Source: Burkholderiales bacterium (GTDB lineage Bacteria > Pseudomonadota > Gammaproteobacteria > Burkholderiales > Nitrosomonadaceae). From it: a stretch of 64,000 bases of DNA. The stretch lies in assembly GCA_024235755.1 (NCBI GenBank), contig JACKLV010000005.1, forward strand, positions 1 through 64,000, in the 5' to 3' direction. Both the position numbers and the translations under genes were made by a program. This document shows positions 28,720 through 38,114 of the stretch, piece after piece. Below the pieces are notes generated by a model. The model made no database searches. It saw nothing but the letters and a program-made list of their open reading frames with translations, and was not told the DNA's origin. Within the stretch, counting starts at the first letter, position 1. Each line of letters begins with the position of its first letter.

Positions 28720-30804
28720 TCACACGCGCAGATATTCAGTCTTATCTCCCAGCCAGCGTTGAATATGACGCTGCGCCGATTCGGGATAACTATTAAGCAT
28801 TTCATCGGCCACGGACTGCGCTGCCGTCAATAACGCGCCGTCCTGCTCGAGATCGGCAAAACGCAGCATCGGCATGCCGCTCTGGCGAGCGCCCAAAAAT
28901 TCACCCGGTCCGCGTAAATGCAAATCCTGACGCGCGATTTCGAAACCGTCCGTGTGTTCAAAAATTATTTTCAGCCGTTTGCGCGCGACTGCCGACAAGG
29001 GTTGCTGATACAGCAAAATACACACACTGGCATCCGCACCACGGCCGACCCGTCCGCGCAACTGGTGCAATTGCGACAAGCCCATGCGTTCAGCATTTTC
29101 GATCACCATCAGCGATGCGTTCGGCACATCCACACCGACTTCAATCACTGTCGTCGCTACCAGTAACTGAATTTCACCCTGTTTAAACTGCGCCATCATG
29201 TCCGCCTTTTCCTTTGCCGGCAATCGTCCGTGCACCAGGCCAACCTTCAAATCCGAAAAAATTCCGCACAAGGTTTCGTAGGTTTCCATTGCTGTCTGCA
29301 ACTGCAGCGTTTCGGATTCCTCAATCAACGGACATACCCAGTAAACTTGTTTTCCCTGGCGGCAGGCCTGAAGTATACGCGCAACGACCTCGTTACGCCG
29401 GTTGCCGGCTACCAGTTTGGTCACCACAGGCGATCTGCCTGGTGGCAGTTCATCGATAATCGACACGTCGAGATCGGCGAAATAGCTCATGGACAGCGTG
29501 CGCGGTATCGGCGTCGCGCTCATCATCAACTGATGCGGAACGATGCCGGACTGCTGCATGCCTTTCATGCGCAAAGCCAAGCGCTGATGCACGCCAAACC
29601 GATGCTGTTCATCAATAATCGCAAGACCCAATTGATAAAAACTGACCTGTTCCTGGAACAATGCATGGGTGCCAACCGCAAGCATGGCAGCGCCGGATTC
29701 GATTGCAGTCAGAACCGATTGCTTGTCTTTTTTCTTCTGACTGCCCGACAACCACACCACTAGGATTCCCAGTGGCACAAACCAGGCGGACAATTTTTGA
29801 AAATGCTGTTCGGCCAGAATCTCGGTCGGCGCCATTATGGCGGCCTGATAGCCGTTTTCAATCGCCTGCAACGCAGCCATTGCCGCCACAATCGTCTTGC
29901 CGCTGCCAACATCGCCCTGCAGCAGCCGTTGCATCGGATGCTTCGACGCCAGATCACGGCTAATCTCGGCCATTACCTTTTCCTGGGCTGCTGTCAGATT
30001 GAACTCCAGCTGCGCCAGAAACCGGCTGCGCAACACATGCTCATGTTTGTGATCCAGCTGAGGCGCCTTACGGCTGCGCCGCTGGCGGTAATGCAGCCGC
30101 ATCGAAAGCTGCTGCGCCAGCAATTCGTCGAATTTAACCCGTTGCCATGCCGGATGCCCACGCGACTGCAACAAATCAACCGGCGTTTCCGGTGGCGGAT
30201 GGTGCAAAGCAAGAATGCTGTTTTTAAATCCCGGCAACTGGTAATGCCGGACAATTCTCTCAGGCAACGTTTCGTCCAGTAATCCGGTCAGTTGTGGGTA
30301 ATGCAACACCTGATAAATCAGTTTTCCCAGAGTTTTTTGCGGCAACCCCGCAGTCACGGCGTAAACAGGCGTCATGGCGGCCGCCAGCGGCTCGTTTTCC
30401 TGAACGATTCGGCATTTCGGATGCACCATTTCCGCGCCAAAAAAACCATGACGGACTTCGCCGAGCAGGCGCACCCGTTTACCGACAGCATACGCTTTGA
30501 CCTGACTACCGTAAAAATTCAATAAACGCATGCACAGCGAACCACTGCGGTCTTCTATACGGCAAACCAGCTGACGTCTCGGCTTCAGGACGACTTCATT
30601 ATGTACGATCACGCCTTCAACCTGAACAACCCTGCCCTGCGGCGCATGCTCGATGGGAAAGACATGCGTTTCGTCTTCGTAGCGGATCGGCAAATGCAGC
30701 GCCAAATCTATTTCTCTGCAAATGCCCAACCGCGCCAGCTTTTCCTGCACCTTCTGGCTAACAGCCAGTGCAGCATCGCCCGATGCGGAAGTGCTGCTAT
30801 CCAT
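28720..30804 (-). CDS. recG: ATP-dependent DNA helicase RecG
   Basis: A 694-residue RecG, which regresses stalled forks and branch-migrates Holliday junctions. The N-terminal wedge/OB domain lies around residues 60-170. Helicase motif I 'LLQGDVGSGKT', motif II 'IIDEQHRFG' (DEQH), 'MSATPIPRTL' (motif III) and motif VI 'QLRGRVGRG' are all intact. It starts 16 bp after the ridA stop on the same strand. Confidence 0.96.
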   Translation of the reverse strand: MDSSTSASGDAALAVSQKVQEKLARLGICREIDLALHLPIRYEDETHVFPIEHAPQGRVVQVEGVIVHNEVVLKPRRQLVCRIEDRSGSLCMRLLNFYGSQVKAYAVGKRVRLLGEVRHGFFGAEMVHPKCRIVQENEPLAAAMTPVYAVTAGLPQKTLGKLIYQVLHYPQLTGLLDETLPERIVRHYQLPGFKNSILALHHPPPETPVDLLQSRGHPAWQRVKFDELLAQQLSMRLHYRQRRSRKAPQLDHKHEHVLRSRFLAQLEFNLTAAQEKVMAEISRDLASKHPMQRLLQGDVGSGKTIVAAMAALQAIENGYQAAIMAPTEILAEQHFQKLSAWFVPLGILVVWLSGSQKKKDKQSVLTAIESGAAMLAVGTHALFQEQVSFYQLGLAIIDEQHRFGVHQRLALRMKGMQQSGIVPHQLMMSATPIPRTLSMSYFADLDVSIIDELPPGRSPVVTKLVAGNRRNEVVARILQACRQGKQVYWVCPLIEESETLQLQTAMETYETLCGIFSDLKVGLVHGRLPAKEKADMMAQFKQGEIQLLVATTVIEVGVDVPNASLMVIENAERMGLSQLHQLRGRVGRGADASVCILLYQQPLSAVARKRLKIIFEHTDGFEIARQDLHLRGPGEFLGARQSGMPMLRFADLEQDGALLTAAQSVADEMLNSYPESAQRHIQRWLGDKTEYLRV

Positions 30805-30820
30805 ATCCGAAAACTAACTG

Positions 30821-31210
30821 CTATGCGCCGATCACCATGACAGCATCCATTTCAACCAGTGCGCCGCGCGGCAGCGCCCTGACACCGATAGCCGCACGCG
30901 CCGGATAAGGTTGTTCGAAGTATGTTGCCATAATTTCATTCACCAGAGAAAAGTGCTCGAGATCGGTCAAAAAAATATTCAGTTTGACAATATCGTTCAG
31001 GCTGCCGCCACTGGCTGCAGCAACGGCTTTCAGGTTAAGAAATACCTGCTGTATCTGCGCCTCGATACCATTGACCATCTGCATGGTCGTCGCATCCAGT
31101 CCGATCTGTCCCGACAGGTAAACCGTCTCGCCACCGCTGACCTTGATCGCTTGCGAATAAGTGCCAATCGCTTGCGGTGCCTGCTGCGTCTGAATTACTG
31201 CTTTGCTCAT
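30821..31210 (-). CDS. ridA: RidA/YjgF family reactive-imine deaminase
   Basis: A 129-residue RidA. The active-site Arg is in 'YPARAAIGVRALPRGALVEMDAV', and 'GQIGLDATTMQMV' is also characteristic. RidA hydrolyses reactive enamine/imine intermediates released by PLP enzymes. The ATG at 31210 is chosen over the one at 31216 because AGGAG lies 6 nt upstream of it. It probably shares a transcript with recG. Confidence 0.93.
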   Translation of the reverse strand: MSKAVIQTQQAPQAIGTYSQAIKVSGGETVYLSGQIGLDATTMQMVNGIEAQIQQVFLNLKAVAAASGGSLNDIVKLNIFLTDLEHFSLVNEIMATYFEQPYPARAAIGVRALPRGALVEMDAVMVIGA

Positions 31211-31446
31211 TGTCATCTCCTGTCATTTAAAAATGTTCGAGTATAATTGATTGCAGCCAACTTACCAGCATCGAACTGTAACCGTGGCCTTGCATTTACA
31301 TACAACCGGACTGATTACGCAATAAGCCGTTTATCTTTACTATCTGCATTTATAGGCCGCATGACACACCCGAATGAAAGACATATATAGCCGCGATCTG
31401 CTCGGCTATAATGAGGCTTTTTAACCGATCTGCAACTGAACGCCTC

Positions 31447-32718
31447 ATGCATGAACCCACACCCAAGCTGATCATCCAGGGCAACAGCCCGTTGCGCGGA
31501 AAAATCCGCATTTCGGGCGCAAAAAATGCCGCTTTGCCTGTCTTATGCGCCGCGCTACTGACAGGCGACGACGTTCGCATCAGCAACGTGCCCCGGTTGA
31601 TGGATATCACAACCATGCTGTCGCTACTCGAACAAATCGGAGTCAATGTTGAAAGTGCCGGACCATCGGAATTTGTTTTGTGTGCAGCGAATCTGACGAA
31701 CCTGACCGCGCCCTATGACATGGTCAAAACCATGCGTGCAGCCATACTGGTATTAGGGCCGCTGCTCGCCCGCGCCGGCGAAGCGTATATATCACTGCCC
31801 GGCGGCTGCGCCATCGGCTTAAGACCGGTAGATCAGCATATCAAGGGGCTGGAAGCCATGGGCGCAGAAATCACCATAGAGCATGGCTATATCCATGCGG
31901 TCGCTAAACAGTTGCATGGCGCCCGGATCGTAATGGACATCGTCACAGTCACAGGCACAGAGAACCTGATGATGGCGGCAACGCTCGCACGCGGCACCAC
32001 AGTTATTGAAAACGCGGCGCGCGAACCGGAGATAATCGACTTGGCCAACTGCCTCATCGCCATGGGCGCCAAAATTCACGGCGCTGGCAGCGATATTATC
32101 ACCATTGAGGGCGTACCGACACTGCATGGCGCCGAACATTGCGTCATGCCTGACCGCATCGAAACCGGCACATTTCTGGCCGCAACCTGCGCGACCGGCG
32201 GCGATATCCATCTAACGGAAACAGATCCGTACCTGCTGGATGCCGTGCTGGACAAACTGACAGAATGCGGCGCCAGAATCGAAACCGGTGACCGCTGGAT
32301 TCGTTTAAAAATGCAGAGCAGACCCAAACCGGTCAATCTGAGAACGGCGCCATATCCCGCCTTTCCGACTGACATGCAGGCACAATTTATGTCACTGAAT
32401 TGCATCGCCGACGGCACCGCCGTTATCACCGAAACCATCTTTGAGAACCGCCTTATGCATGTACAAGAATTAAAGCGCATGAGTGCGGATATCAGAGTTG
32501 AAGGCAATACAGCCATCATCAGCGGCATACCCAGACTCGACGGCGCTCACGTAATGGCAACCGACTTACGCGCTTCGGCCAGCCTTGTTATCGCCGGTCT
32601 AGTTGCGCAGGATGAAACTGTCATTGACCGTATTTATCATCTTGACCGCGGTTATGAAGCCATCGAAGAAAAGCTTTCCCTGTTGGGCGCCAGTATCCAG
32701 CGCGTCAACTCACCTTGA
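31447..32718 (+). CDS. murA: UDP-N-acetylglucosamine 1-carboxyvinyltransferase
   Basis: A 423-residue MurA, the first committed enzyme of peptidoglycan synthesis, which transfers enolpyruvate to UDP-GlcNAc. The substrate-binding 'SGAKNAALPVLCAALL' and the fosfomycin-target Cys in 'LPGGCAIGLRPVDQHIKGLEAMGA' are present, as is the late 'PAFPTDMQAQFM' loop. The start at 31447 removes a 12-residue extension that is not family-like. It stands alone here. Confidence 0.95.
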   Translation: MHEPTPKLIIQGNSPLRGKIRISGAKNAALPVLCAALLTGDDVRISNVPRLMDITTMLSLLEQIGVNVESAGPSEFVLCAANLTNLTAPYDMVKTMRAAILVLGPLLARAGEAYISLPGGCAIGLRPVDQHIKGLEAMGAEITIEHGYIHAVAKQLHGARIVMDIVTVTGTENLMMAATLARGTTVIENAAREPEIIDLANCLIAMGAKIHGAGSDIITIEGVPTLHGAEHCVMPDRIETGTFLAATCATGGDIHLTETDPYLLDAVLDKLTECGARIETGDRWIRLKMQSRPKPVNLRTAPYPAFPTDMQAQFMSLNCIADGTAVITETIFENRLMHVQELKRMSADIRVEGNTAIISGIPRLDGAHVMATDLRASASLVIAGLVAQDETVIDRIYHLDRGYEAIEEKLSLLGASIQRVNSP

Positions 32719-32773
32719 CACAACCCGGCGGAAGTTACTCATGGTCTTCGGCACAAACCCCGAAATGCAGCTG

Positions 32774-33232
32774 CTATGCAATTACATGTGTTTCGTGGAT
32801 TATTTCCGAATCGCCGATATGAAGCTTACCAAGCGCAACCGGTAATTTGAATCGGCGAGGACCGGCGCTGCCGGGATTGAAATACAATACACCTTCCCTG
32901 ATTTCTGACTTGGGCATATGCGAATGCCCGTAGACAACGACATCGAATCCTGCCGCGGCTGGATCGAGATCAATTTCATCAATATTGTGAATCATGTAAA
33001 TCAATTTACCACCTACTTCCACCACTTCGGTCTCCGGAAACTGACCTCCGAACGAGCCCTTGTCTATATTCCCACGAATCGCGACGACTGGGCAAACGGC
33101 CTGCAAATTACGAATCACATCGTCAGACCCAATGTCGCCAGCATGTATGATGATGCCTGAACCGGCAAGATATTCCAAAGCCTCCGGGCGAACAAGACCG
33201 TGAGTATCCGAAATAACACCGACTATCGTCAT
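32774..33232 (-). CDS. YfcE/MJ0936-type metallophosphoesterase
   Basis: A 152-residue calcineurin-like phosphodiesterase. All metal motifs are visible: 'ISDTHG', 'HAGDIGSDDV', 'RGNID' (in place of GNHD, as usual in this subfamily) and 'YGHSHMPK'. Such enzymes cleave artificial phosphodiesters in vitro, and the natural substrate is unknown. It converges with murA. Confidence 0.88.
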   Translation of the reverse strand: MTIVGVISDTHGLVRPEALEYLAGSGIIIHAGDIGSDDVIRNLQAVCPVVAIRGNIDKGSFGGQFPETEVVEVGGKLIYMIHNIDEIDLDPAAAGFDVVVYGHSHMPKSEIREGVLYFNPGSAGPRRFKLPVALGKLHIGDSEIIHETHVIA

Positions 33233-33560
33233 GTTAAATTGTTCAACGCTTCAGCCGTATGGCGCAAACGGCGCGCAGTGTATTTATGTTTAAAGGTCAG
33301 ATAGAAATCAAATTTTTTCACTGGTTATCTTCCTGCTTTACACATTAATTTTGCCAAATGCGGGTTTCGGTGATCTGCTGATCAAGAATGGACAAGCCAA
33401 AAAAGAGAACATATTATATTTTCATAATGAATCAACAAATTTTACCAGTCACGACTATCTTTCACATCTCAAATGGGCAAACTTTTTTAAATTACTTGCC
33501 GCACATTCTTACCCGGCACCCAGAAAAACAAAAATTAACCGATTAAAAGGAGACAAAAAC
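33233..33560. other. Upstream region of the FNT channel gene
   Basis: The open frame entering the channel gene from 33351 has no family-like sequence before 33561 and is treated as non-coding leader. An AAGGAGA ribosome site lies at 33547-33553. No operator was recognised. Confidence 0.45.
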
Positions 33561-34367
33561 GTGGCCTATGTTAAGCCGGAAGAAATTGTTGAAAACATGT
33601 TGCAAGCCGGTGCCAAGAAAGCTGGATTATCGGTCAAGAATCTATTATTGCGTGGCTTTCTTGCCGGCGCCTTTCTCGGTTATGCCACAACACTGGCTAT
33701 TCTGGCCGCAACACAAACCGGCTTCGGCATTGTCGGCGCTCTGGTTTTTCCAGTTGGTTTCGTCATGATTGTGCTGCTAGGTCTTGAGCTGGCGACGGGT
33801 AACTTTGCGCTTATACCGATTGCCGTCAAAGATAAACGGGCACGTATCGGTGCATTACTTTATAACTGGACCTGGGTATTAATCGGTAATTTGATCGGCA
33901 GTATCAGCTATGCCTTTTTATACATGATTGTCACAACCAAAATGGGACATATCGACCCGTCTACAATTGCCGCCGCGCAACGTCTGATCGATATTGCCGA
34001 AACAAAAACACTGGGTTATGCGCAGTATGATTTTGATGGCACTATCTCAGCTTTCACCAGCGCACTGCTATGCAACTGGATGGTTACACTGGGTGCAGTC
34101 ATGGCCTTCACCTCTACCACAACAAGTGGAAAAGTAATCGCCATGTGGCTACCCATCATGACCTTTTTTGCTTTGGGTTACGAACATGCGATTGTCAATA
34201 TGTTTTTAATTCCAGCCGGAATCATGCTGGGTGCGAATATTACAATTGCCGAGTGGTGGCTATGGAATGGCTTACCGGTCATCGCCGGCAACATTGTCGG
34301 CGGAATGCTTTTTACCGGCTTTATGCTGTATTGGGCATTTAATACCTGCAAAAAAAATCATTATTAA
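33561..34367 (+). CDS. Formate/nitrite transporter (FNT) family channel
   Basis: A 268-residue pentameric channel protein with six helices. The GTG start has AAGGAGA 8 nt upstream. Family marks are 'GLELATGNFALIP' (omega loop region), 'LLCNWMVTLG' and the pore His in 'ALGYEHAIVNMFLIPAG', followed by 'GNIVGGMLFTG'. In an ammonia oxidiser the likely cargo is nitrite, the end product, but formate cannot be excluded from sequence. A rho-independent terminator for the convergent gene lies just downstream. Confidence 0.88.
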   Translation: MAYVKPEEIVENMLQAGAKKAGLSVKNLLLRGFLAGAFLGYATTLAILAATQTGFGIVGALVFPVGFVMIVLLGLELATGNFALIPIAVKDKRARIGALLYNWTWVLIGNLIGSISYAFLYMIVTTKMGHIDPSTIAAAQRLIDIAETKTLGYAQYDFDGTISAFTSALLCNWMVTLGAVMAFTSTTTSGKVIAMWLPIMTFFALGYEHAIVNMFLIPAGIMLGANITIAEWWLWNGLPVIAGNIVGGMLFTGFMLYWAFNTCKKNHY

Positions 34368-34423
34368 TGATATCTGCAAATTATTCTAGGTTTCTTTACT
34401 ATTAACAAACAGCCCCTTCTATA

Positions 34424-34450
34424 TAAAAAAACCCACCGTGAGGTGGGTTT
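34424..34450 (-). terminator. Rho-independent terminator
   Basis: A 7-bp stem (ACCCACC at 34431-34437 and GGTGGGT at 34442-34448) with a GTGA loop. On the minus strand it is followed by a T-run (the A-run at 34425-34431), so it ends the gene at 34499-34900. It may also slow transcription coming from the FNT gene. Confidence 0.8.
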
Positions 34451-34498
34451 AGTCGCTTAGTATAGCGTGCTGTTTAACATTTTAATCAGGATAACAGC

Positions 34499-34900
34499 TT
34501 AGCTTCTGGTATTGCCTGATTGGGTTAATGATGCAGATGCCGGGTTAAGTGATTGCTCTGCAGCCACTTGCTGATGGTATGTTGCTTTTTTCAGGTTTTC
34601 TTCAATGGCAATTTCATACTGATGAATTTTATATTCAACATGTTTTTTGATATTTCTGCCATTTCTGCCAAAGAAACTTGTTCTTGGCTTATGACTCAAT
34701 GCTTCGATTTGTTCTTCGATCTTGACTTGCATTTCATCAACCTGATTCTTGTAGTATTGTGCTAAAGCGATATGATCGACATCAGCCTTGTTATTGAGTG
34801 TTGCACCTTGACTCGCCGCAGACGAACTTGCGGGCAAAGTGATTAAAAGAAATGCGAACGAAGCTATAACTGAAAAATTCTGAGCTGTTAATGTTTTCAT
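34499..34900 (-). CDS. Small exported hypothetical protein
   Basis: A 133-residue protein with a Sec signal peptide (cleavage near 'SSAASQG', about residue 29). The mature part is helical and charged ('AQYYKNQVDEMQVKIEEQIEALS', then 'HVEYKIHQYEIAIEENLKKATYHQQ'), with coiled-coil character, and ends in a Ser/Thr/Asn-rich tail. No family recognised. It is probably a periplasmic helical protein. Confidence 0.65.
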   Translation of the reverse strand: MKTLTAQNFSVIASFAFLLITLPASSSAASQGATLNNKADVDHIALAQYYKNQVDEMQVKIEEQIEALSHKPRTSFFGRNGRNIKKHVEYKIHQYEIAIEENLKKATYHQQVAAEQSLNPASASLTQSGNTRS

Positions 34901-35222
34901 GACAATTACTCCTTAAAACTAATTCATCTTGAAAACAAGTTTAAACAAGCCAACACGCAGTGTATATTGGGGTGACCCTTATTTTTTTCTAAGTGAAACC
35001 CGTAGATGACCAATACTGAGCGGATGTTATTTTCAGAAGCGGATTAAAGCATCAATTATTTTATCGTAGGCAGTCTTTATTGCGCTATGCAAATACGACA
35101 CGGCCTGTTCGCGAGAAAAACACTGTCCCATCATTCCCATACAACTTCTAAAAATTTCCGGGGTATCGAAACATGTTACATGCAACAACCGCTAAACGAA
35201 CAGTGACTAAGCAAACGGCGAC
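34901..35222. other. Divergent intergenic region
   Basis: Promoters for the exported protein (leftward) and the TDT channel (rightward) should lie in these 322 bases. No gene or clear operator was found. Confidence 0.35.
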
Positions 35223-36329
35223 ATGAAATGGTATTGCGTCATTAACAACTGGACAAAAAACTTTCATCCGGCATATTTTGCCATGGTAATGGCCACCGGC
35301 ATTGTATCGCTTGCATTTGACGCGATGAATTTTACAGGAATAGCCAGAGCACTTTCTGTTCTGAATCTGTTTTTTTATCTGACGCTAAGTGTTTCCCTGC
35401 TCATGCGCATGCTATTTTTCCTGCCGGATTTAATAGCAGATTTCAAAATCTTCAAGCGTTCACTGCTTTTTCTGACTTTCGTCATTGGCACCAACACGGT
35501 TGGAATGCAATTGCTTATTTTTCATCAGGCCGTACCACTGGCAATTTTATTATGGTTTGTCGCACTGGCCGCCTGGTTCATTTTTGGCTATTTCATCCTG
35601 TGTAATCTCATTGCGTTACATGAAAAGTTTTTGAGTGAAATCGCAAGCGGCTCAACCCTGCTGATCACTGTCAGCACGGTATCGATCCCGCTCCTGGGTA
35701 TCTCTCTATTGAATGCGATGAACATGCCCAGTGGGTTCGCCTATCTGACTGCGATCGGATTCTGGTTTATGGGTCTTATTTCGTATGCGATTATCATCAG
35801 TTTGCTGATCTATAACCTGTATCTTTGTAAATTCGATCCTGAGAAATGGGATGCGCCCTACTGGATCTGCATGGGCGCAGCCGCTATCATCACACTCGCG
35901 GGCTCCAGGTTCGTCATATACACCCCGTTTACGCCGACATGGGAAGTTTTACGGGAAGCTGTTTTGTGGATAACAATTGTTGCGTGGATGATAGGAACGC
36001 TATGGATTCCTTATCTATTGTTCATGGATTTACAAAAATTCACCCATACAGGCACTTCAGCGTCGGCACCGCTTTGGGTAATAGCTTTTCCATGGTTAAG
36101 ACTGGCATTTGGCAGAACGCATCGTGCCTATGATCCCGTTTCATGGAGCAGGGTTTTTCCCATGGGGATGTATACAGCCAGTCTAGTGTCTCTGACGCAC
36201 GCCGCACAATATGAATTCCTCGCGATCATTTCCCCGTATTGGGGATGGTTTGCCCTGTGTATCTGGTTTTTGACACTAGTGGGCATGCTACGCGCGCTCA
36301 TTTCCTTCATTCGGCAATACCGTTTTTAG
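35223..36329 (+). CDS. TDT (TehA/SLAC1) family channel or transporter
   Basis: A 368-residue protein with about ten helices. It opens with 'FHPAYFAMVMATGIVSLAFDAM', the typical TDT start in which 'MATGIVS' is diagnostic. Relatives export sulfite, C4-dicarboxylates or tellurite/anions. The pore Phe of the SLAC1/TehA group cannot be assigned by eye. It has no neighbours on the same strand. Confidence 0.82.
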   Translation: MKWYCVINNWTKNFHPAYFAMVMATGIVSLAFDAMNFTGIARALSVLNLFFYLTLSVSLLMRMLFFLPDLIADFKIFKRSLLFLTFVIGTNTVGMQLLIFHQAVPLAILLWFVALAAWFIFGYFILCNLIALHEKFLSEIASGSTLLITVSTVSIPLLGISLLNAMNMPSGFAYLTAIGFWFMGLISYAIIISLLIYNLYLCKFDPEKWDAPYWICMGAAAIITLAGSRFVIYTPFTPTWEVLREAVLWITIVAWMIGTLWIPYLLFMDLQKFTHTGTSASAPLWVIAFPWLRLAFGRTHRAYDPVSWSRVFPMGMYTASLVSLTHAAQYEFLAIISPYWGWFALCIWFLTLVGMLRALISFIRQYRF

Positions 36330-36513
36330 CATGATGCCAATCTGATCAATTCTCACAAAAAAAGAATCGCACGCATCACTTTACCATCCTCCAAACACGT
36401 CAGCCTGCCTTAACCGGGTAAATCAACTCACGCACAATATCCCTTCCTAGCAAGCGGGTTGATAATCTGGATAGTTGTTTATTCTGGCGAAAATCGTTCA
36501 AGGTCATGCCATT

Positions 36514-36624
36514 TCAGAATACATCTATAAACTTCCCGTTTGTCTTGTCAATCAATTGCTCACGCAAGTAACTCTCCCGCACAAACCCTAAATCCAATAT
36601 TTTTTCTGGTATAGGTATTTTGGC
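36514..36624 (-). pseudogene. Fragment of a GNAT N-acetyltransferase
   Basis: A minus-strand frame reads 'IPEKILDLGFVRESYLREQL', then a short linker, then 'NGKFIDVF' and a stop. This matches the C-terminal end of RimJ-type acetyltransferases ('...E-K-x-G-F-x-x-E-G-x-L-R-E...N-G-x-x-x-D...'). The upstream acetyl-CoA-binding part is missing. Confidence 0.5.
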
Positions 36625-37084
36625 TGTAAACAGCCGTAGTAATTTTATTCAACCTCACACGATTAAAGACTTAATCGTGTACCAACAGGCTTGCCTCCAG
36701 GACACTACCAATAGTGTGATCTGAAGGACCGGGCAGACCAATCTGAAATTGAATTTCGACCTGATGGCAATGTCAACAGGCCGGTTGGATAAACTGATCC
36801 GGCTGACGCTCAAAAAGCAAATTGTAACTCGTATTGTTTAATCCAGATTCAACACCACAAAGCGGGCCAAATATGATCTTTGGAAACTCCAAATATGCGG
36901 AATGAAAATTCTCTGAAGAAACTTTCTCAGGATCGACTAATTGATATATCAAACGATAAACTAATCAATCACAATTTACTACTAGAGGACACCAAACGGG
37001 GCGCCTAAGTTAGGCGCTCTCACCGTAGCTCGCTTTTGAGCCTGGCTGTTAAGTGTCCACTTCATTATTTCCAGGGAGTTTGTC
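36625..37084. other. Non-coding stretch with hairpins
   Basis: No gene found. A perfect 9-bp stem (CACGATTAA and TTAATCGTG) with a 4-base loop lies at 36658-36679, and a GCGCCTAA/TTAGGCGC stem lies at about 37000-37018. Neither has a T-run. The next gene's ribosome site (AGGGAG) is at about 37073. Confidence 0.45.
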
Positions 37085-37999
37085 ATGTTGAATTGGATAA
37101 ATAAATTTATCAAAAGAAATCGGAGATGCGAGTCGGGAACATTAAACATTACAAAAATATCGTCTTACGAAGAATATATGCAATATACCAGTCATCACCG
37201 ACAAACCCACATGGCAAATCTCGCTTTTGAAAAGAGTCTCATCCCGGATACCTATACAAAATTTACATATAATGGCTATTGCAATGTCTGTCAGGTTTTT
37301 GTCGATTTTACTGTAGACTTTAATTATGCTTATAAGGTTGATAATGCTTTGGTGCCAAACTGGAGAGAAAGCCTGGTATGCCCTGTTTGTCACCTGAACA
37401 ACAGAATGCGCTCAGTCGTCCACGTTTTTGATCTTGAATGCCACCCAAATACGGATTCGACAATTTACATTACTGAACAAACAACCGCCCTTTACAAATT
37501 GTTCAAGCAATCGTTTTCAAATACATACGGCAGTGAATACTTAGGGGATTCTGTTAGCCATGGAAACAGCAACAAAAATGGAATCAGAAACGAAGATCTC
37601 ACGCAGCTATCATTTTCTGACGATCAATTCGATTTTATTTTGTCGTTTGATGTTCTGGAACATATTCCAAATTACGAAAAAGCCCTGGCAGAATGTTACC
37701 GATGTCTTAAAACCGGAGGTATGTTCCTTTTTAGCGTTCCGTTTGTGCAGACATCTGAAAAAAACATCGTTCGAGCCCGTTTATCTCAAACCGGTGAGAT
37801 AGTCCATTTACTACCTCCCGAATATCATGCGGATCCAATTAACTCTGATGGTTGTCTTTGCTTTTATCATTTTGGCTGGGAAATTCTTGAGAATCTCAAG
37901 GCTGTAGGATTCAAGAATTCGCAGGCCCTCCTTTACTGGTCAAATGAATTTGGATATCTAGGCGGCGAACAGTTACTACTGTTCGCAAGAAAAGAATAA
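37085..37999 (+). CDS. SAM-dependent methyltransferase with N-terminal Cys-pair motif
   Basis: A 304-residue protein. Two CxxC pairs, 'YCNVCQVF' and 'VCPVCHLNNRMR', about 40 residues apart, probably bind zinc. They precede a class I methyltransferase whose late motifs are clear: 'FDFILSFDVLEHIPNYEKALAECYRCLKTGG' and 'FLFSVPF'. The start has a good AGGGAG site. Such proteins occur in surface-glycan clusters, but no glycosyltransferase is adjacent. Its codon and base use look more AT-rich than neighbouring housekeeping genes. Confidence 0.75.
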   Translation: MLNWINKFIKRNRRCESGTLNITKISSYEEYMQYTSHHRQTHMANLAFEKSLIPDTYTKFTYNGYCNVCQVFVDFTVDFNYAYKVDNALVPNWRESLVCPVCHLNNRMRSVVHVFDLECHPNTDSTIYITEQTTALYKLFKQSFSNTYGSEYLGDSVSHGNSNKNGIRNEDLTQLSFSDDQFDFILSFDVLEHIPNYEKALAECYRCLKTGGMFLFSVPFVQTSEKNIVRARLSQTGEIVHLLPPEYHADPINSDGCLCFYHFGWEILENLKAVGFKNSQALLYWSNEFGYLGGEQLLLFARKE

Positions 38000-38114
38000 A
38001 AAAACATAGCTTGCTATTGCAGTTCGCGCACAACAGAATCGATCATTAGTCCTTTTGGATCGAAAGTCCGAACAAAATTCTCCCCGAGTCTTGGGGGTAA
38101 ATCACAGTATGTGC

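Noticed and set aside
33351..33560. N-terminal extension of the FNT channel
   Set aside because: The extra 70 residues are not family-like, and AAGGAGA stands before the GTG at 33561.
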